From Candidatus Methylacidithermus pantelleriae (GTDB taxonomy: Bacteria; Verrucomicrobiota; Verrucomicrobiia; Methylacidiphilales; Methylacidiphilaceae): DNA of 64,000 nt. Location: positions 62,001 to 126,000 of the forward strand of contig NZ_CAJNOB010000034.1 of assembly GCF_905250085.1 (NCBI RefSeq), in the 5' to 3' direction. Each line of letters opens with the position of its first letter. The stretch's first letter is position 1. Positions 25,715 to 34,313 of the stretch are shown in pieces. The notes beneath the pieces were generated by a model. The model searched no databases, was not told the origin of the DNA, and saw only the letters and a program-made list of their open reading frames with translations. Both the position numbers and the translations under genes were made by a program.

Positions 25715-26890
25715 CTAGTCCAGGTTCCCAAACCATTTTCCAAGGAAATAGGTGACGACTGCCTCAAGAATGCCGACAAGGGTCATCTCCAGACCACTTG
25801 CCCACCAGGATCGGAGGGTGAGCAGGCTTTTGGCGGCACCGATAGCAAAGTGAGCGACGATGCTGACCGCAAAGGAAGTCGCTACTGCAAGGACACCAGG
25901 AAGAAAGAAAAACGGGACTAGCGGCACAAAGGCTCCCGAAGCTGTGGAAAGAAGGGCTGAAAAGCATGACACCCATGGGTTGGGAAGTTGGGACATTGTC
26001 AGTCCGAGCTCATTTTGGAGCATCATTTCTAGAAAAGCTTCCGGCTGCTGGGACATCTTTTCGGCCAGTTCTTGGGCCTGGTGGGGAGCCAGGCCTTGAA
26101 GCTCGTAAAAAAGACTGAGCTCTTCTTTTTCCTCTTGGGGGTTGGTGTGCAGCTCCTCCTTTTCCCTTGCAATTTCTGCCTCCATGAGTTCGCGCTGGCT
26201 CTTGGCCGCAAGGTAGGCGCCTGCCCCCATGGACAAGCTGGAAGCCAGCATACCAGCCAGTCCCGAAAGAATCACATAATGCTCCTGGTTGCCCGTCGCC
26301 CCGGCCATACCGGAAACGATTCCAAAGACCGCCCCCAAACCGTCGTTGGCTCCATAGACCGCATCGGCAATCCAGCTACCCCCTCTTTTGTGCCAGGGTT
26401 CCCGCCGGAGAATCCCTTGCAACCGCCGTTGAGTTTCGCTCTGGGTGGCCAGGGCATGTACGACGCCAGCATGGGTACGCTCCTCCTTGAGGATCTGTTC
26501 CCATACCTGCCGCGACGGGTGGGGTAACAAAGCTCGCGTATCTTCCCCAACGGCCGAGTCCTCTGCCAGTTTTCGTTCCCGAGCTTCCATTTCAAGCAAG
26601 GCTTGCTCCGGGCTAGTCCAACTCCACCGCCAGCCATACCAGAAGCGGAGCCCCGTTTCCCAAAGAATGGGTACCTTCGCACCCAGTTTTTCCAATTGTT
26701 CTCGACACCGCGTTGCATGCGACCGCTCAATTTCGGCAAGTCGCTGGAAGATTTCCCGCCTCCGGGAATGAGGCTCTCGCTTGGCGAGAAGCTCGTAGAT
26801 CCGGGCATTTTCCATTTCCAAACGCCATTGTTCCGTCCAAATCCTGACCGCAACGTTCTTGCCGGTGCTCGACTCAGGCTTTTTCTTCAT
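25715..26890 (-). CDS. MbfA-like iron/manganese exporter: ferritin-like domain fused to VIT1/CCC1 transporter
   Basis: About 391 residues from ATG 26890, which has AAGGAG 12 bases upstream. Residues about 15-150 form a ferritin-like (rubrerythrin-type) helical bundle with EMENARIYELLAKRE and RLAEIERSHATRC supplying Glu/His ligands. The C-terminal part is a VIT1/CCC1 transporter: WIADAVYGANDGLGAVFGIVSGMAG, GMLASSLSMGAGAYLAAKSQRE, and three more helices. MbfA proteins with this architecture export iron in proteobacteria and protect from peroxide. It lies between hemQ and a divergent glycosyltransferase gene. Confidence 0.88.
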   Translation of the reverse strand: MKKKPESSTGKNVAVRIWTEQWRLEMENARIYELLAKREPHSRRREIFQRLAEIERSHATRCREQLEKLGAKVPILWETGLRFWYGWRWSWTSPEQALLEMEARERKLAEDSAVGEDTRALLPHPSRQVWEQILKEERTHAGVVHALATQSETQRRLQGILRREPWHKRGGSWIADAVYGANDGLGAVFGIVSGMAGATGNQEHYVILSGLAGMLASSLSMGAGAYLAAKSQRELMEAEIAREKEELHTNPQEEKEELSLFYELQGLAPHQAQELAEKMSQQPEAFLEMMLQNELGLTMSQLPNPWVSCFSALLSTASGAFVPLVPFFFLPGVLAVATSFAVSIVAHFAIGAAKSLLTLRSWWASGLEMTLVGILEAVVTYFLGKWFGNLD

Positions 26891-27105
26891 GGAAAGTGTT
26901 TGCTCCTTCCAAAGCCGTCCTTTTGTCTTCCCTTGGTTGCTATCCCATGGCAACTATGGTCTTTGCGCCAATGGATCGATCGGAAAAGCTATCCAAGAAG
27001 CCTTTGACTCAGTCCCGGCAGTCCTCGGTCAACGGGCTTCCTTACCTAGGGCGTCCGCCGTTTAGAAAGATCGTACTTCAAAAGATTCCCGTTGTCTCGA
27101 CTCGC

Positions 27106-27921
27106 ATGGACGCTGGGCGAAAACATCCTTGGTTGCCGTATGTCTCCTGCCTGGGGGCTGGCTTCCTTTTCCTTGTGCTCCTTGGTCTGGCTTTTGGGAT
27201 TTTCCTCCCACTCCCGCCCAGTCTCGATAATCCCCTTACCAACCAAAGGGGATCCGGTTCGGACACCAACGCAAGAGCTAGCTCTTCGCTGACCCTTCGC
27301 GTTCCCCTTTCGCTGGTTTCTCCCTGGCTCATCCGAGCCACCATCGCAGCGGAGGATCGCAACTTCTGGAAGCATCATGGCGTAGATTTCTGGGCGACCC
27401 TCCGCGCCCTGCGGGATGCGCTCCGCTACGGAAAAGCAGTCTCAGGGGCCTCTACGATTACGCAGCAGTTAATTAAGATTAGTGAAAACCCTCCCAGACC
27501 GAGAACGTTGCTGACCAAACTTCGGGAAATGATCCTTGCAGTTCGCCTTGAGTGTCGATGGACGAAAGAACGGATTTTAGAGGAATACCTAAACCGTCTT
27601 TATTATGGCAATGACCAGATAGGGTGCGCGGCGGCGGCTCGATTCTACTTTGGGAAAGACGTCGGGCGATTGACGGCTGCAGAAGCTGCCCTACTGGCAG
27701 GCATTCCTCAAGCTCCTGCTCGTCTTAATCCCTACGTTCACTGGGAAAGGGCTCGGAGACGGCAGCGATGGATTTTGGGACAAATGCTGGCCCACCAATT
27801 CCTCTCGCAGGAACAATACCGCAGGGCTTTGGGGGAGACGGTCCAGTTGCTCCCCCATGAGCTCGGTGGATCTCTCCGCGGGTCTCGCCAGCCCTTGAGA
27901 GGGCTGGGTGCGCTAAGGTGA
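27106..27921 (+). CDS. GT51 peptidoglycan glycosyltransferase (transglycosylase domain only)
   Basis: The frame runs from 26896, but ATG 27106 gives a natural protein: short cytoplasmic tail, one membrane helix (about residues 10-38), then the GT51 domain. Motifs are IAAEDRNFWKHHGVDF with the catalytic Glu, GASTITQQLIK, LECRWTKERILEEYLNRLYYGN and AALLAGIPQAPARLNPY. It polymerises lipid II into glycan strands. The sequence resembles PBP1C, but the transpeptidase domain is absent and the frame ends after about 270 residues, so it is a monofunctional enzyme or a shortened PBP1C. A small hairpin follows the stop. Confidence 0.85.
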   Translation: MDAGRKHPWLPYVSCLGAGFLFLVLLGLAFGIFLPLPPSLDNPLTNQRGSGSDTNARASSSLTLRVPLSLVSPWLIRATIAAEDRNFWKHHGVDFWATLRALRDALRYGKAVSGASTITQQLIKISENPPRPRTLLTKLREMILAVRLECRWTKERILEEYLNRLYYGNDQIGCAAAARFYFGKDVGRLTAAEAALLAGIPQAPARLNPYVHWERARRRQRWILGQMLAHQFLSQEQYRRALGETVQLLPHELGGSLRGSRQPLRGLGALR

Positions 27922-27924
27922 TTC

Positions 27925-27950
27925 AAGGGAAAACGGAGCAATTCCCTTTT
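27925..27950 (+). terminator. weak intrinsic terminator after the GT51 gene
   Basis: AAGGGAA (27925-27931) pairs with TTCCCTT (27942-27948) across a 10-base loop, with two further T residues. It begins three bases after the stop codon of the glycosyltransferase gene. Confidence 0.4.
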
Positions 27951-28126
27951 GCTCCCACCTTTCCCCCAAAACGGGAGGCCAGCTTGCCGGGTTGGCGAAC
28001 GATCTCCCAGGGCAGTCAGGTCAGAAGAGCTACGGGGAGAAGTGTTTAGGAAAAAAGTCCACAAGAAGCGCCCTATCCCTATCGTTTACCCGATAGAAAA
28101 AGTTGCACGACTTGCTGGGGTTTCCC

Positions 28127-28384
28127 ATGCTTGAGTCCATGGCTCGGGTGGTTCTTTATGTCAGAACAGGGTGTCCTTGGTGCGCGGAGGTGGAAAAAAT
28201 TTTGGATCGATATGGCCTTTCCTATGACCGGGTGGATATTCTTCGCAACCCCCAGGGTGGTCGAAGACTTGCCAAGATGATTGGCAAGGCGAAAACACCT
28301 GCCCTGGAGTGGGACGATGAGGTGTTAGCGGCGTTTAGCGAAGCGGAGCTCAAAAGCTTCTTGGAATTACGGGGAATCGTTTGA
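28127..28384 (+). CDS. glutaredoxin-like protein
   Basis: An 85-residue protein (81 if ATG 28139 is used) with the thioredoxin fold of glutaredoxins. The redox motif is TGCPWCAEVEK near the N-terminus, with YGLSYDRVDI as the next strand, KTPALEWDDEVL containing the cis-Pro, and a final helix. CPWC differs from the common CPYC of class I glutaredoxins. It probably reduces disulfides or handles mixed disulfides in the cytoplasm. The next gene, DUF309, begins 11 bases later. Confidence 0.85.
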   Translation: MLESMARVVLYVRTGCPWCAEVEKILDRYGLSYDRVDILRNPQGGRRLAKMIGKAKTPALEWDDEVLAAFSEAELKSFLELRGIV

Positions 28385-28395
28385 GTGGGTGACGG

Positions 28396-28893
28396 ATGAG
28401 AGGAGTGCCCGCGGGGATCGGGTCTCCAAAGACAAGAATAACGATGGCAGCAAAAACCGAGCGAGTCAGTCGCCTTTTATCCAGTCAGCCAGGAAACGGC
28501 GGTTGGGATCCACGATATCGAGTGTTTTTCCAGCTGTTGGAACAGTCCCGTTACTATGAGGCCCACGATGTTCTGGAAGATCTCTGGTTACAACGGCGCA
28601 AAGAACCGGACGGCAACTTTTACAAAGCGCTGATTCAAGTAGCTGGTGCGTTTGTCCATGCGACAAAAGGAAGATGGGAACCTGCTCGAAAACTCCTAGT
28701 CCTTGCTTCGGGCTATTTTGCCCAGTATCCAGCCATGGTGGCGGGTCTTCCCCCGCAAGAGCTTGCACGCTGGTGCCGGAATACGGCTCAGGACTGGCAG
28801 GATAACCCGCCAGTGGATTTGCCACCTTTTCCCTTCTTGCCGGAAGGGCCCCCACCGTCCCCAGCTCCTCAGCAGGCACAGGTGTCCGGCTAG
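28396..28893 (+). CDS. DUF309 domain protein
   Basis: Up to 165 residues; ATG 28444 is an alternative start. The DUF309 pattern is clear: FFQLLEQSRYYEAHDVLEDLW, then NFYKALIQVAGAFVHATKGRW, a small all-helical domain with invariant Glu-His and Gln residues, of unknown biochemical role. The C-terminus is Pro-rich. It overlaps the convergent peptide deformylase gene by four bases. Confidence 0.82.
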   Translation: MRGVPAGIGSPKTRITMAAKTERVSRLLSSQPGNGGWDPRYRVFFQLLEQSRYYEAHDVLEDLWLQRRKEPDGNFYKALIQVAGAFVHATKGRWEPARKLLVLASGYFAQYPAMVAGLPPQELARWCRNTAQDWQDNPPVDLPPFPFLPEGPPPSPAPQQAQVSG

Positions 28894-29453
28894 GCGGGTG
28901 GTAAGACTGTTCCCTCGCGAATTTTGTCCAGGATTTCCCGCAGCGATTGTCGCTCCATCGGGTCCAGGTAATCGATGAAAAGCCTTCCCATTAGGTGATC
29001 CCATTCATGCTGGATCACGATGGACAGAAACCCGGAAGCCTCAAAGACCAGAGGTCTTCCCTCAAGATCTTGACACCGCACCAGCACCCGGCGGGCACGG
29101 GGGACGGTCAGTCGTAGACCAGGGAAGCTTAAGCAGCCTTCTTCAGAAGGCTCTTTACTTTTGGTTAATTCCAACTTCGGGTTGATGAGAACCAGAGGCA
29201 TCCAATCGGCAACGGGAATTTTCTTGCCGTCAGCAATGAAACTGGAGGGCCGATCGGTTACCCCCCGGACGTCAATCACGGCTACTTGCAGGGCCACGCC
29301 GACCTGCTGTGCTGCCAAGCCCACCCCTTTATGGGCGTGCATGGTCTCAACCATATCCTGCGCGAGTCGCCGCAAGGTATCGTCGAAGCGCTGGACTGGT
29401 TCCCCCTTTTTCCGAAGGATCGGATTTCCGTAAAGGACGATGGGTAAAATCAC
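28890..29453 (-). CDS. def: peptide deformylase
   Basis: A 187-residue metalloenzyme that removes the formyl group from nascent proteins. All three motifs are present: GVGLAAQQVG (motif I), EEGCLSFPG with the metal-binding Cys (motif II), and QHEWDHLMG with two metal-binding His and catalytic Glu (motif III). Trp replaces the usual small or aliphatic residue after HE in motif III, a mild oddity. Its start overlaps the exbD stop by four bases, so a housekeeping gene is translationally coupled to an energy-transducing operon. Confidence 0.95.
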   Translation of the reverse strand: MILPIVLYGNPILRKKGEPVQRFDDTLRRLAQDMVETMHAHKGVGLAAQQVGVALQVAVIDVRGVTDRPSSFIADGKKIPVADWMPLVLINPKLELTKSKEPSEEGCLSFPGLRLTVPRARRVLVRCQDLEGRPLVFEASGFLSIVIQHEWDHLMGRLFIDYLDPMERQSLREILDKIREGTVLPPA

Positions 29454-29866
29454 GGTCGTTGTGGTTCTTCTTGGGTAATGGTAGGCAACGCAGCGATACC
29501 CGCAAATTTTGCGGCGTCCATCACGTGCACGATCGTTTGGAAGGGTGCCCGTTTACTTGCCTTTAAGACGAACTGGCAGGTAGGATCTCGCGCCCTCCGC
29601 TCTTTGAGCTCGGGACCCAAGCGGTCAGGTTCAATCGGCGTGTCGTTAAGGAAAATTCGCTCATCGGCGGTCACATAGATGACAACCGGTGCGTCCATGG
29701 GAGAAAATTTGGCTTGGCCCGAACGGGGTAGTTCGATTTGAACGACCGGCTCTTCTTTTCGAAAGGTAGTGGTGACAACAAAAAAGATGAGCACAATGAC
29801 AAGGATATCGATAAGCGAGACGATGTTAACGACAGGGACCCGGCGCTTCCGTGGGAAAAATCGCAT
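29450..29866 (-). CDS. exbD: ExbD/TolR family protein
   Basis: About 138 residues from ATG 29866 (a longer frame to 29905 is less likely). A short basic N-terminus is followed by a single membrane helix, NIVSLIDILVIVLIFFVVTTTF, in which the Asp (in LIDIL) is the proton-carrying residue of ExbD and TolR. The periplasmic domain has YVTADERIFLNDTPI and ends with VMDAAKFAGI. It forms the channel complex with ExbB and energises the TonB-like protein of the same operon. Confidence 0.88.
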   Translation of the reverse strand: MRFFPRKRRVPVVNIVSLIDILVIVLIFFVVTTTFRKEEPVVQIELPRSGQAKFSPMDAPVVIYVTADERIFLNDTPIEPDRLGPELKERRARDPTCQFVLKASKRAPFQTIVHVMDAAKFAGIAALPTITQEEPQRP

Positions 29867-29944
29867 GGTCCGTTTTCCCTTTCTTCTGGTTCTTGTGGTG
29901 AGCAAAAGGTGGTGAAAAGCAATTCCAGCCCAAGCAACCGCCGA

Positions 29945-30598
29945 TTAGAAGCGGGCAACAGCACCTTCTCCGTAGAGCTTTGCCAGAAGTTCTAGGCAAA
30001 GGTCCTCAAGCTCAACCGAGTAGAGTTCGACCCGTCTTGAGTAGATACTGTGGGCTACCAGGCAGGGTACAGAGACTCCAAGCCCGAGAAGCGTGGTATG
30101 AAGTGCCTCGGAAATCCCCCGCGCAATCATGCCTCCTTGGCTGCTCAGCCCCTGTTCTCCAACCTGTCCAAAAATCGTGATCAGCCCGGAAATCGTTCCC
30201 AGTAGTCCAAGGAGAGGTCCAATACCCACAATGATCTCTAGGACCACAAGCCCCCTCTCCAAGCGAGCGATTTCAGCTCGAGCTTTTGTTTGAAGGGCTT
30301 CCGCGTTTTCAAATTTGGATAGTGCCAGGTTGCGCAGGGATGCAAGGACCAGTCTTTCCAGAACACTTTTTTCCCTCGCGCATAGCTCTTCCAGTGCGCC
30401 AAGCGTGCGGGCCGATCCAAGCTCCGAAATCGCTTGGGCTACTTCACTCGGAACTACCTGGCCGCGGCGAAGGGAAAAGGCTTTTTCCAAGATGATGGCA
30501 ACCGCTACCACGGAACATCCCACAACCAGATAACTAAAGACGCCCCCTGCCTCTAAGAAGCGACCCAAGGGTCCCCAAGCTTCCAGAAGGAGATTCAT
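29945..30598 (-). CDS. exbB: ExbB/TolQ proton channel protein
   Basis: A 217-residue inner-membrane protein with the usual three helices: FSYLVVGCSVVAVAIILEKAF, IIVGIGPLLGLLGTISGLITIF and TTLLGLGVSVPCLVAHSIY. It is paralogous to the ExbB-like protein at 24163 but clearly different in sequence. It lies between the TonB-like gene and exbD on the minus strand, in the order tonB-exbB-exbD-def. Confidence 0.9.
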   Translation of the reverse strand: MNLLLEAWGPLGRFLEAGGVFSYLVVGCSVVAVAIILEKAFSLRRGQVVPSEVAQAISELGSARTLGALEELCAREKSVLERLVLASLRNLALSKFENAEALQTKARAEIARLERGLVVLEIIVGIGPLLGLLGTISGLITIFGQVGEQGLSSQGGMIARGISEALHTTLLGLGVSVPCLVAHSIYSRRVELYSVELEDLCLELLAKLYGEGAVARF

Positions 30599-30699
30599 GG
30601 CTCTTATTAGGTATTGCCCATCCGGGCCTCTTGCCCCTTCCCTTTTTTAGACTATCCGGCTTCGATCGAGTGGAAAGAAGATTTCCGTAACGAGCACTC

Positions 30700-31830
30700 C
30701 TAATAGATGGTAAAGCTGCACTCTTCCCAGAACCCATCTCCTACCTGTCTTTTCAAACTTTCGGAAAACGGCTCCATGGGAAAAGCTTTCCGGATGGATT
30801 GTAGGGAAATCGCCCGCAGAACGGCAGTCTCCCCGCTTTCCGTCATTACCGAAAGGTCTCGAACCGTCCCGTCGGCGGTCACATAAAATTTAATCCGCAC
30901 GGTTCCCAAAGCCAGAAGGGTCATATTTTGGTCGACTAACCAATACCATGCCGAGCCGATTGCGCGATACATCTTGGCTTTGTACCGCCCCAGTTCGGTT
31001 TCCGCGGCTTCGGGAGAGGAGGGACCGATCTCTGCGGTTCGACCTCCATGGATCTCCCTTCGATAGCGTTCCTGAGTCCGGACGGATCCGGGCGATCCGG
31101 TAGCTGGTTGCTGCCAGCGGAACGTTTCTTGGGATGAACTGTTGGAAGATTGGCGTTCAGGGGCGCGTCGTTCGGGTCCGACCCCGGGAGAGGGCGCTTG
31201 GGAAGGAGAATCCGCACGAACAACAGGGAATTCCGCGTTCTCGAAGGTTTCTTTGCGGGGAGGACGGGTGCTGGGAGCTTCTCTGGGATTCGCCGTTGCT
31301 TGCGCTTGGCTTTTTCCATTTTGGGGAAGATTTCGGTCCATGGGAGACCCCTGAGAGCTAGGCGACCGACTGGATTGCCCGGGGTGGGTTCGCGTTGGAG
31401 GAATATCGACATACTGAATGCCGGCCTTGGGGTGGCCGCGCATTTCGGGAAGGGCTGATTGAGGGTCTTTTCCCGGAGCTTCACTTTGGAGCCTCGTCGA
31501 GCGGTCCGATTCTAAAGGAGTTTCCTTTTTTGGAGTAAGCCTTTGCGGTTGCCAGGACTCCGTTGGAACAAAGAACTTCTGTGGGAGGGAGTCAGGCGGT
31601 GTGGAAAAAAGCGTCAATTTCGGAGGCGACACCCTGTGGCCAGCTCTTTGCGCAGGCAGGGTTCCTTTGAGCGGGATGAGCTGGGCCAGCGGAAAGAGGG
31701 TGAGATGAAACAAAACGGAGATTACAAGGAAGGGAAGAAAGCGAGAGCTTTGCCGCCGAGTGGAAAGCATGCCAACTGGGGATCCTACCCAAAATGTAAG
31801 CTTGCGACCATCCTCTGTTTCGGGGTGCAT
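30700..31830 (-). CDS. tonB: TonB-family energy transducer
   Basis: Up to 376 residues (ATG 31770 is an alternative start). A single N-terminal helix (LPFLVISVLFHLTLFPLAQLI) anchors it; then comes a long linker, rich in Pro, Ser, Arg and Gln, of about 200 residues that can span the periplasm; and a C-terminal domain of the TonB/TolA fold (ALGTVRIKFYVTADGTVRDLSVM, RAISLQSIRKAFPMEPF). It should carry proton-motive energy from ExbBD to outer-membrane receptors. No receptor gene is in the window. The linker is longer and more serine-rich than in classic TonB. Confidence 0.82.
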   Translation of the reverse strand: MHPETEDGRKLTFWVGSPVGMLSTRRQSSRFLPFLVISVLFHLTLFPLAQLIPLKGTLPAQRAGHRVSPPKLTLFSTPPDSLPQKFFVPTESWQPQRLTPKKETPLESDRSTRLQSEAPGKDPQSALPEMRGHPKAGIQYVDIPPTRTHPGQSSRSPSSQGSPMDRNLPQNGKSQAQATANPREAPSTRPPRKETFENAEFPVVRADSPSQAPSPGVGPERRAPERQSSNSSSQETFRWQQPATGSPGSVRTQERYRREIHGGRTAEIGPSSPEAAETELGRYKAKMYRAIGSAWYWLVDQNMTLLALGTVRIKFYVTADGTVRDLSVMTESGETAVLRAISLQSIRKAFPMEPFSESLKRQVGDGFWEECSFTIY

Positions 31831-31954
31831 TTTTTTCGGGTCAACTGAAAGCGAGGTCTTGCACTGCTAGGCAAGGTTTGACAAAAAAGCGAGCCACGGT
31901 AGTCTGAAACGACGAGTCTGGGGGGAACCTTTGAACGATAGGAGAGAGCCAAAA

Positions 31955-32185
31955 ATGGAGGCGGATCTCAAGAACATAAAGAGTGAAAAGATCACGGTAG
32001 AGCGGAAGCACTTCTTTTTTGACCTCAAAGAAAATCAAAGAGGTCGCTTTCTTCGGATTACCGAAGACGTGCGAGGACGGCGGGACACGATCATTATTCC
32101 AGCACCGGGCCTCCATGAGTTCCGGAGGGTTCTGGATTCGATGATCGAAGCCTCCATGAAGGATGGAGATCAGGCGCAAACCTGA
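31955..32185 (+). CDS. PUR-domain (DUF3276-type) nucleic-acid-binding protein
   Basis: A 76-residue protein from ATG 31955, which has AGGAGAGA 8 bases upstream. One PUR repeat fills it: SEKITVERKHFFFDLKEN, RGRFLRITEDVRGRRDTIIIP and FRRVLDSMIEA. Bacterial PUR-domain proteins bind single-stranded DNA or RNA and in spirochaetes (BpuR) regulate gene expression. They are frequent in Bacteroidetes and Verrucomicrobia. It stands alone and is divergent from tonB. Confidence 0.8.
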   Translation: MEADLKNIKSEKITVERKHFFFDLKENQRGRFLRITEDVRGRRDTIIIPAPGLHEFRRVLDSMIEASMKDGDQAQT

Positions 32186-32585
32186 GGGATGTATCCCACA
32201 ACCCCTCGGTCCGGTTCGAATCTCTCGGATTAGGGAAAAAGAAGCTTTCTTGGCCTTTTTCCCCATCTGGAGTTCTCCACTTGTGCAAGTCTCGGAAAGG
32301 ACCATACGCTCACGGCCTATCTTTTGGAAAGGAAAAGCCTCATGGGCGAGCGGATCTACGAACGATCCCGCCGTGAGTCGGATCTTTCGTCACGGAAAGC
32401 TCTCCGTTAGCTCATGGGGAGTTGGGGACCCTTTCCCTAGAACTTGATAAGAATCAAAGAAAGGAACCAAGCCAAGGCCACCGGCTGTTTTTCAGGGAAG
32501 AGAGCTCGGGAGCCTGCCTCGGCTTGCTAGGTTTGACACAGGAAGGCAAGCCTGGCTAACCTTCCACAAGGAAAGCCCAGCATCT
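32186..32585. other. intergenic region with a possible promoter
   Basis: No gene is supported in these 400 bases. TTGACA at 32533, followed 18 bases later by TAACCT, is a possible promoter for the polyprenyl synthase gene. The partly palindromic GGAAGG...CCTTCC pair overlaps it (about 32541-32566). Confidence 0.3.
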
Positions 32586-33683
32586 ATGCAAGGGGGCGAT
32601 TTTCGGGAGAATTCACCATTGGACACCTCAAATCCGTGTCAATCGTATCCTGCGGGGGTGCGTGGCGCCGGCCATTGGACAAAACTTTTGGTCCCCTTCG
32701 AAGCGTGGCTTCAAGCTTTGGATCGCAGGGTGTTGGAGGAGATCAGCGCGTTTGACCCAGCGCTTGCTCCCCAGCTTGGCGACACCCTATCCAGTCACGG
32801 CAAGAGGCTTAGGCCGGTTGTTGCCCTTCTTTCCGCTGAGGCTACCGGTGGGATTCGACCGGCACATTTGGATCTGGCTCTCATCGTAGAAATGATCCAC
32901 CTGGCAACTCTGGTCCACGACGATATTGTGGATGGGGCCGTTACCCGGAGAGGAGCCCCGACCGCTTTTCTTCGTTGGGGAGCGGATGTTTCGGTACTGC
33001 TGGGTGACTGCCTCTTTTCCCATGCCTTGAAAATATGCGCTGATTTGCCGCGAGAAGTGTTTCGATCGGTTGCTGCTTCCGTTTGCGTGGTCTGTACGGG
33101 AGAAATTCTCCAGCTCCAACGACGGTTCGATCTTCGATTGGGAGAGGGCGAATACTTGCGGATCGCTCAAATGAAGACAGGGGAACTTTTTGCAATGCCT
33201 TGCCAGCTGGCAGCCTCCCTTAACAGCTCTCCTAGTGGGATACAAGAGGCCCTGGGGGAGTACGGAAGACTGGTGGGGACCGCTTTTCAGATTTATGACG
33301 ACTGCTTAGACCTACTGGGGAGCGAGGAGGAGACCGGCAAAACACTGGGTACCGACCTTGGGCAAGGCCGGTTGACCCTGCCGCTTCTCTATCTACTTGA
33401 TTCTCCCAATGGTGGGGCCAAAGAGTGCGTGCTGTCCGTTCTGGGCAATGGTTCTCCTGAAAAGCGTTCCGAGCTGTTGGAGTTTCTTTTCTCCCATGGA
33501 GCGTTAGAGCGGGCCGGGGCAACGGTTCAAAGACTCTTAGAGCAAAGCCGCAACACGCTGCGTTGCCTTCCAGAAAAGGAGGCCGGGGATCGTCTTTGCC
33601 ACTTAACCTACTTGTTGGAAGAGGAATTCCAGACGCTTGTCCATCGGCCGGTCCGACATAGCTTTTTTCCTCGCAACTCCTAG
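32586..33683 (+). CDS. polyprenyl diphosphate synthase (long-chain, octaprenyl-type)
   Basis: Up to 365 residues; the first 40 or so are not conserved and the start may be further in. It is a trans-prenyltransferase that adds isopentenyl units to an allylic primer. The two aspartate-rich motifs are LVHDDIVDGAVTRRG (about residue 115) and YDDCLDLLG (about residue 238), with GKRLRPVVALLSAEA before the first and GKTLGTDLGQGRLTLPLLY after the second. Small residues before the first motif fit a long-chain product, suitable for the side chain of menaquinone made by the mqn genes here. Confidence 0.9.
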   Translation: MQGGDFRENSPLDTSNPCQSYPAGVRGAGHWTKLLVPFEAWLQALDRRVLEEISAFDPALAPQLGDTLSSHGKRLRPVVALLSAEATGGIRPAHLDLALIVEMIHLATLVHDDIVDGAVTRRGAPTAFLRWGADVSVLLGDCLFSHALKICADLPREVFRSVAASVCVVCTGEILQLQRRFDLRLGEGEYLRIAQMKTGELFAMPCQLAASLNSSPSGIQEALGEYGRLVGTAFQIYDDCLDLLGSEEETGKTLGTDLGQGRLTLPLLYLLDSPNGGAKECVLSVLGNGSPEKRSELLEFLFSHGALERAGATVQRLLEQSRNTLRCLPEKEAGDRLCHLTYLLEEEFQTLVHRPVRHSFFPRNS

Positions 33684-33781
33684 AAGCCCATTTTCTTGCT
33701 TGCGGGTGGGAGGAGTTTTGAGGAATTTGGTCTATCCGCGGCTAGGAGCGGTTTGATCCAGGAGACGACAATCAGGCAACG

Positions 33782-33955
33782 ATGAAGCGGACGTATCAAC
33801 CCTCCAAGAAACGCTGTCTGAGACAGTACGGTTTTTTGGCGCGCACACGAACCCGCCTGGGGCGCTTGATCTTGCGGCGAAGAAGGAAAAAGGGACGGTA
33901 TCGATTGGTACCAGCGCGAACCCGACACAAGTTTGCCCGACACACCCGGACCTAG
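33782..33955 (+). CDS. rpmH: 50S ribosomal protein L34
   Basis: A 57-residue very basic protein starting [18 protein letters not shown], the invariant L34 beginning, and continuing with [20 protein letters not shown]. Typical L34 has about 44-46 residues; here an extra basic tail ([14 protein letters not shown]) follows. The end overlaps the start of rnpA by 23 bases in another frame, as in some thermophiles. Confidence 0.93.
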   Translation: MKRTYQPSKKRCLRQYGFLARTRTRLGRLILRRRRKKGRYRLVPARTRHKFARHTRT

Positions 33956-34313
33956 ACCGAAACGCGAGCGGCTTCCTAGAGCCTGCATCGTTAGAAAAAA
34001 GGCTTTAATGGAGCGGCTTTTTTCCGAGGGAACACGATGGTCTGACCCGGCAGTCCTGCTTTTTACCCTTCCCAAGGAGGATCCTTCCGAGCCGGCGGAG
34101 GTGGCTTTCCTGGTGAGCCGGAAACTTAAGAGGGCAGTTCTGCGGAACCGGTTGCGGCGGAGGATGCGGGAAATTTATCGCAGATGGGTCGGGGTGGGAG
34201 ACAAACCGTATTATCTTGCCTGGGTAGCAAGGGAACCGGCTACTCAGCTCGACTTTTGGTCGTTGCGGGAAAAGATGCTACGATTGTATCGAAAGTTCTC
34301 CTCCCAGCGATGA
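33933..34313 (+). CDS. rnpA: ribonuclease P protein component
   Basis: A 126-residue basic protein that binds RNase P RNA and helps mature tRNA 5' ends. The signature [25 protein letters not shown] is the conserved RNR motif helix. The N-terminal part [21 protein letters not shown] corresponds to the usual start of RnpA, so translation must begin upstream of ATG 34008. The best candidate is TTG 33933, inside rpmH. The stop overlaps the yidD start by four bases. Confidence 0.9.
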   Translation: MPDTPGPRPKRERLPRACIVRKKALMERLFSEGTRWSDPAVLLFTLPKEDPSEPAEVAFLVSRKLKRAVLRNRLRRRMREIYRRWVGVGDKPYYLAWVAREPATQLDFWSLREKMLRLYRKFSSQR

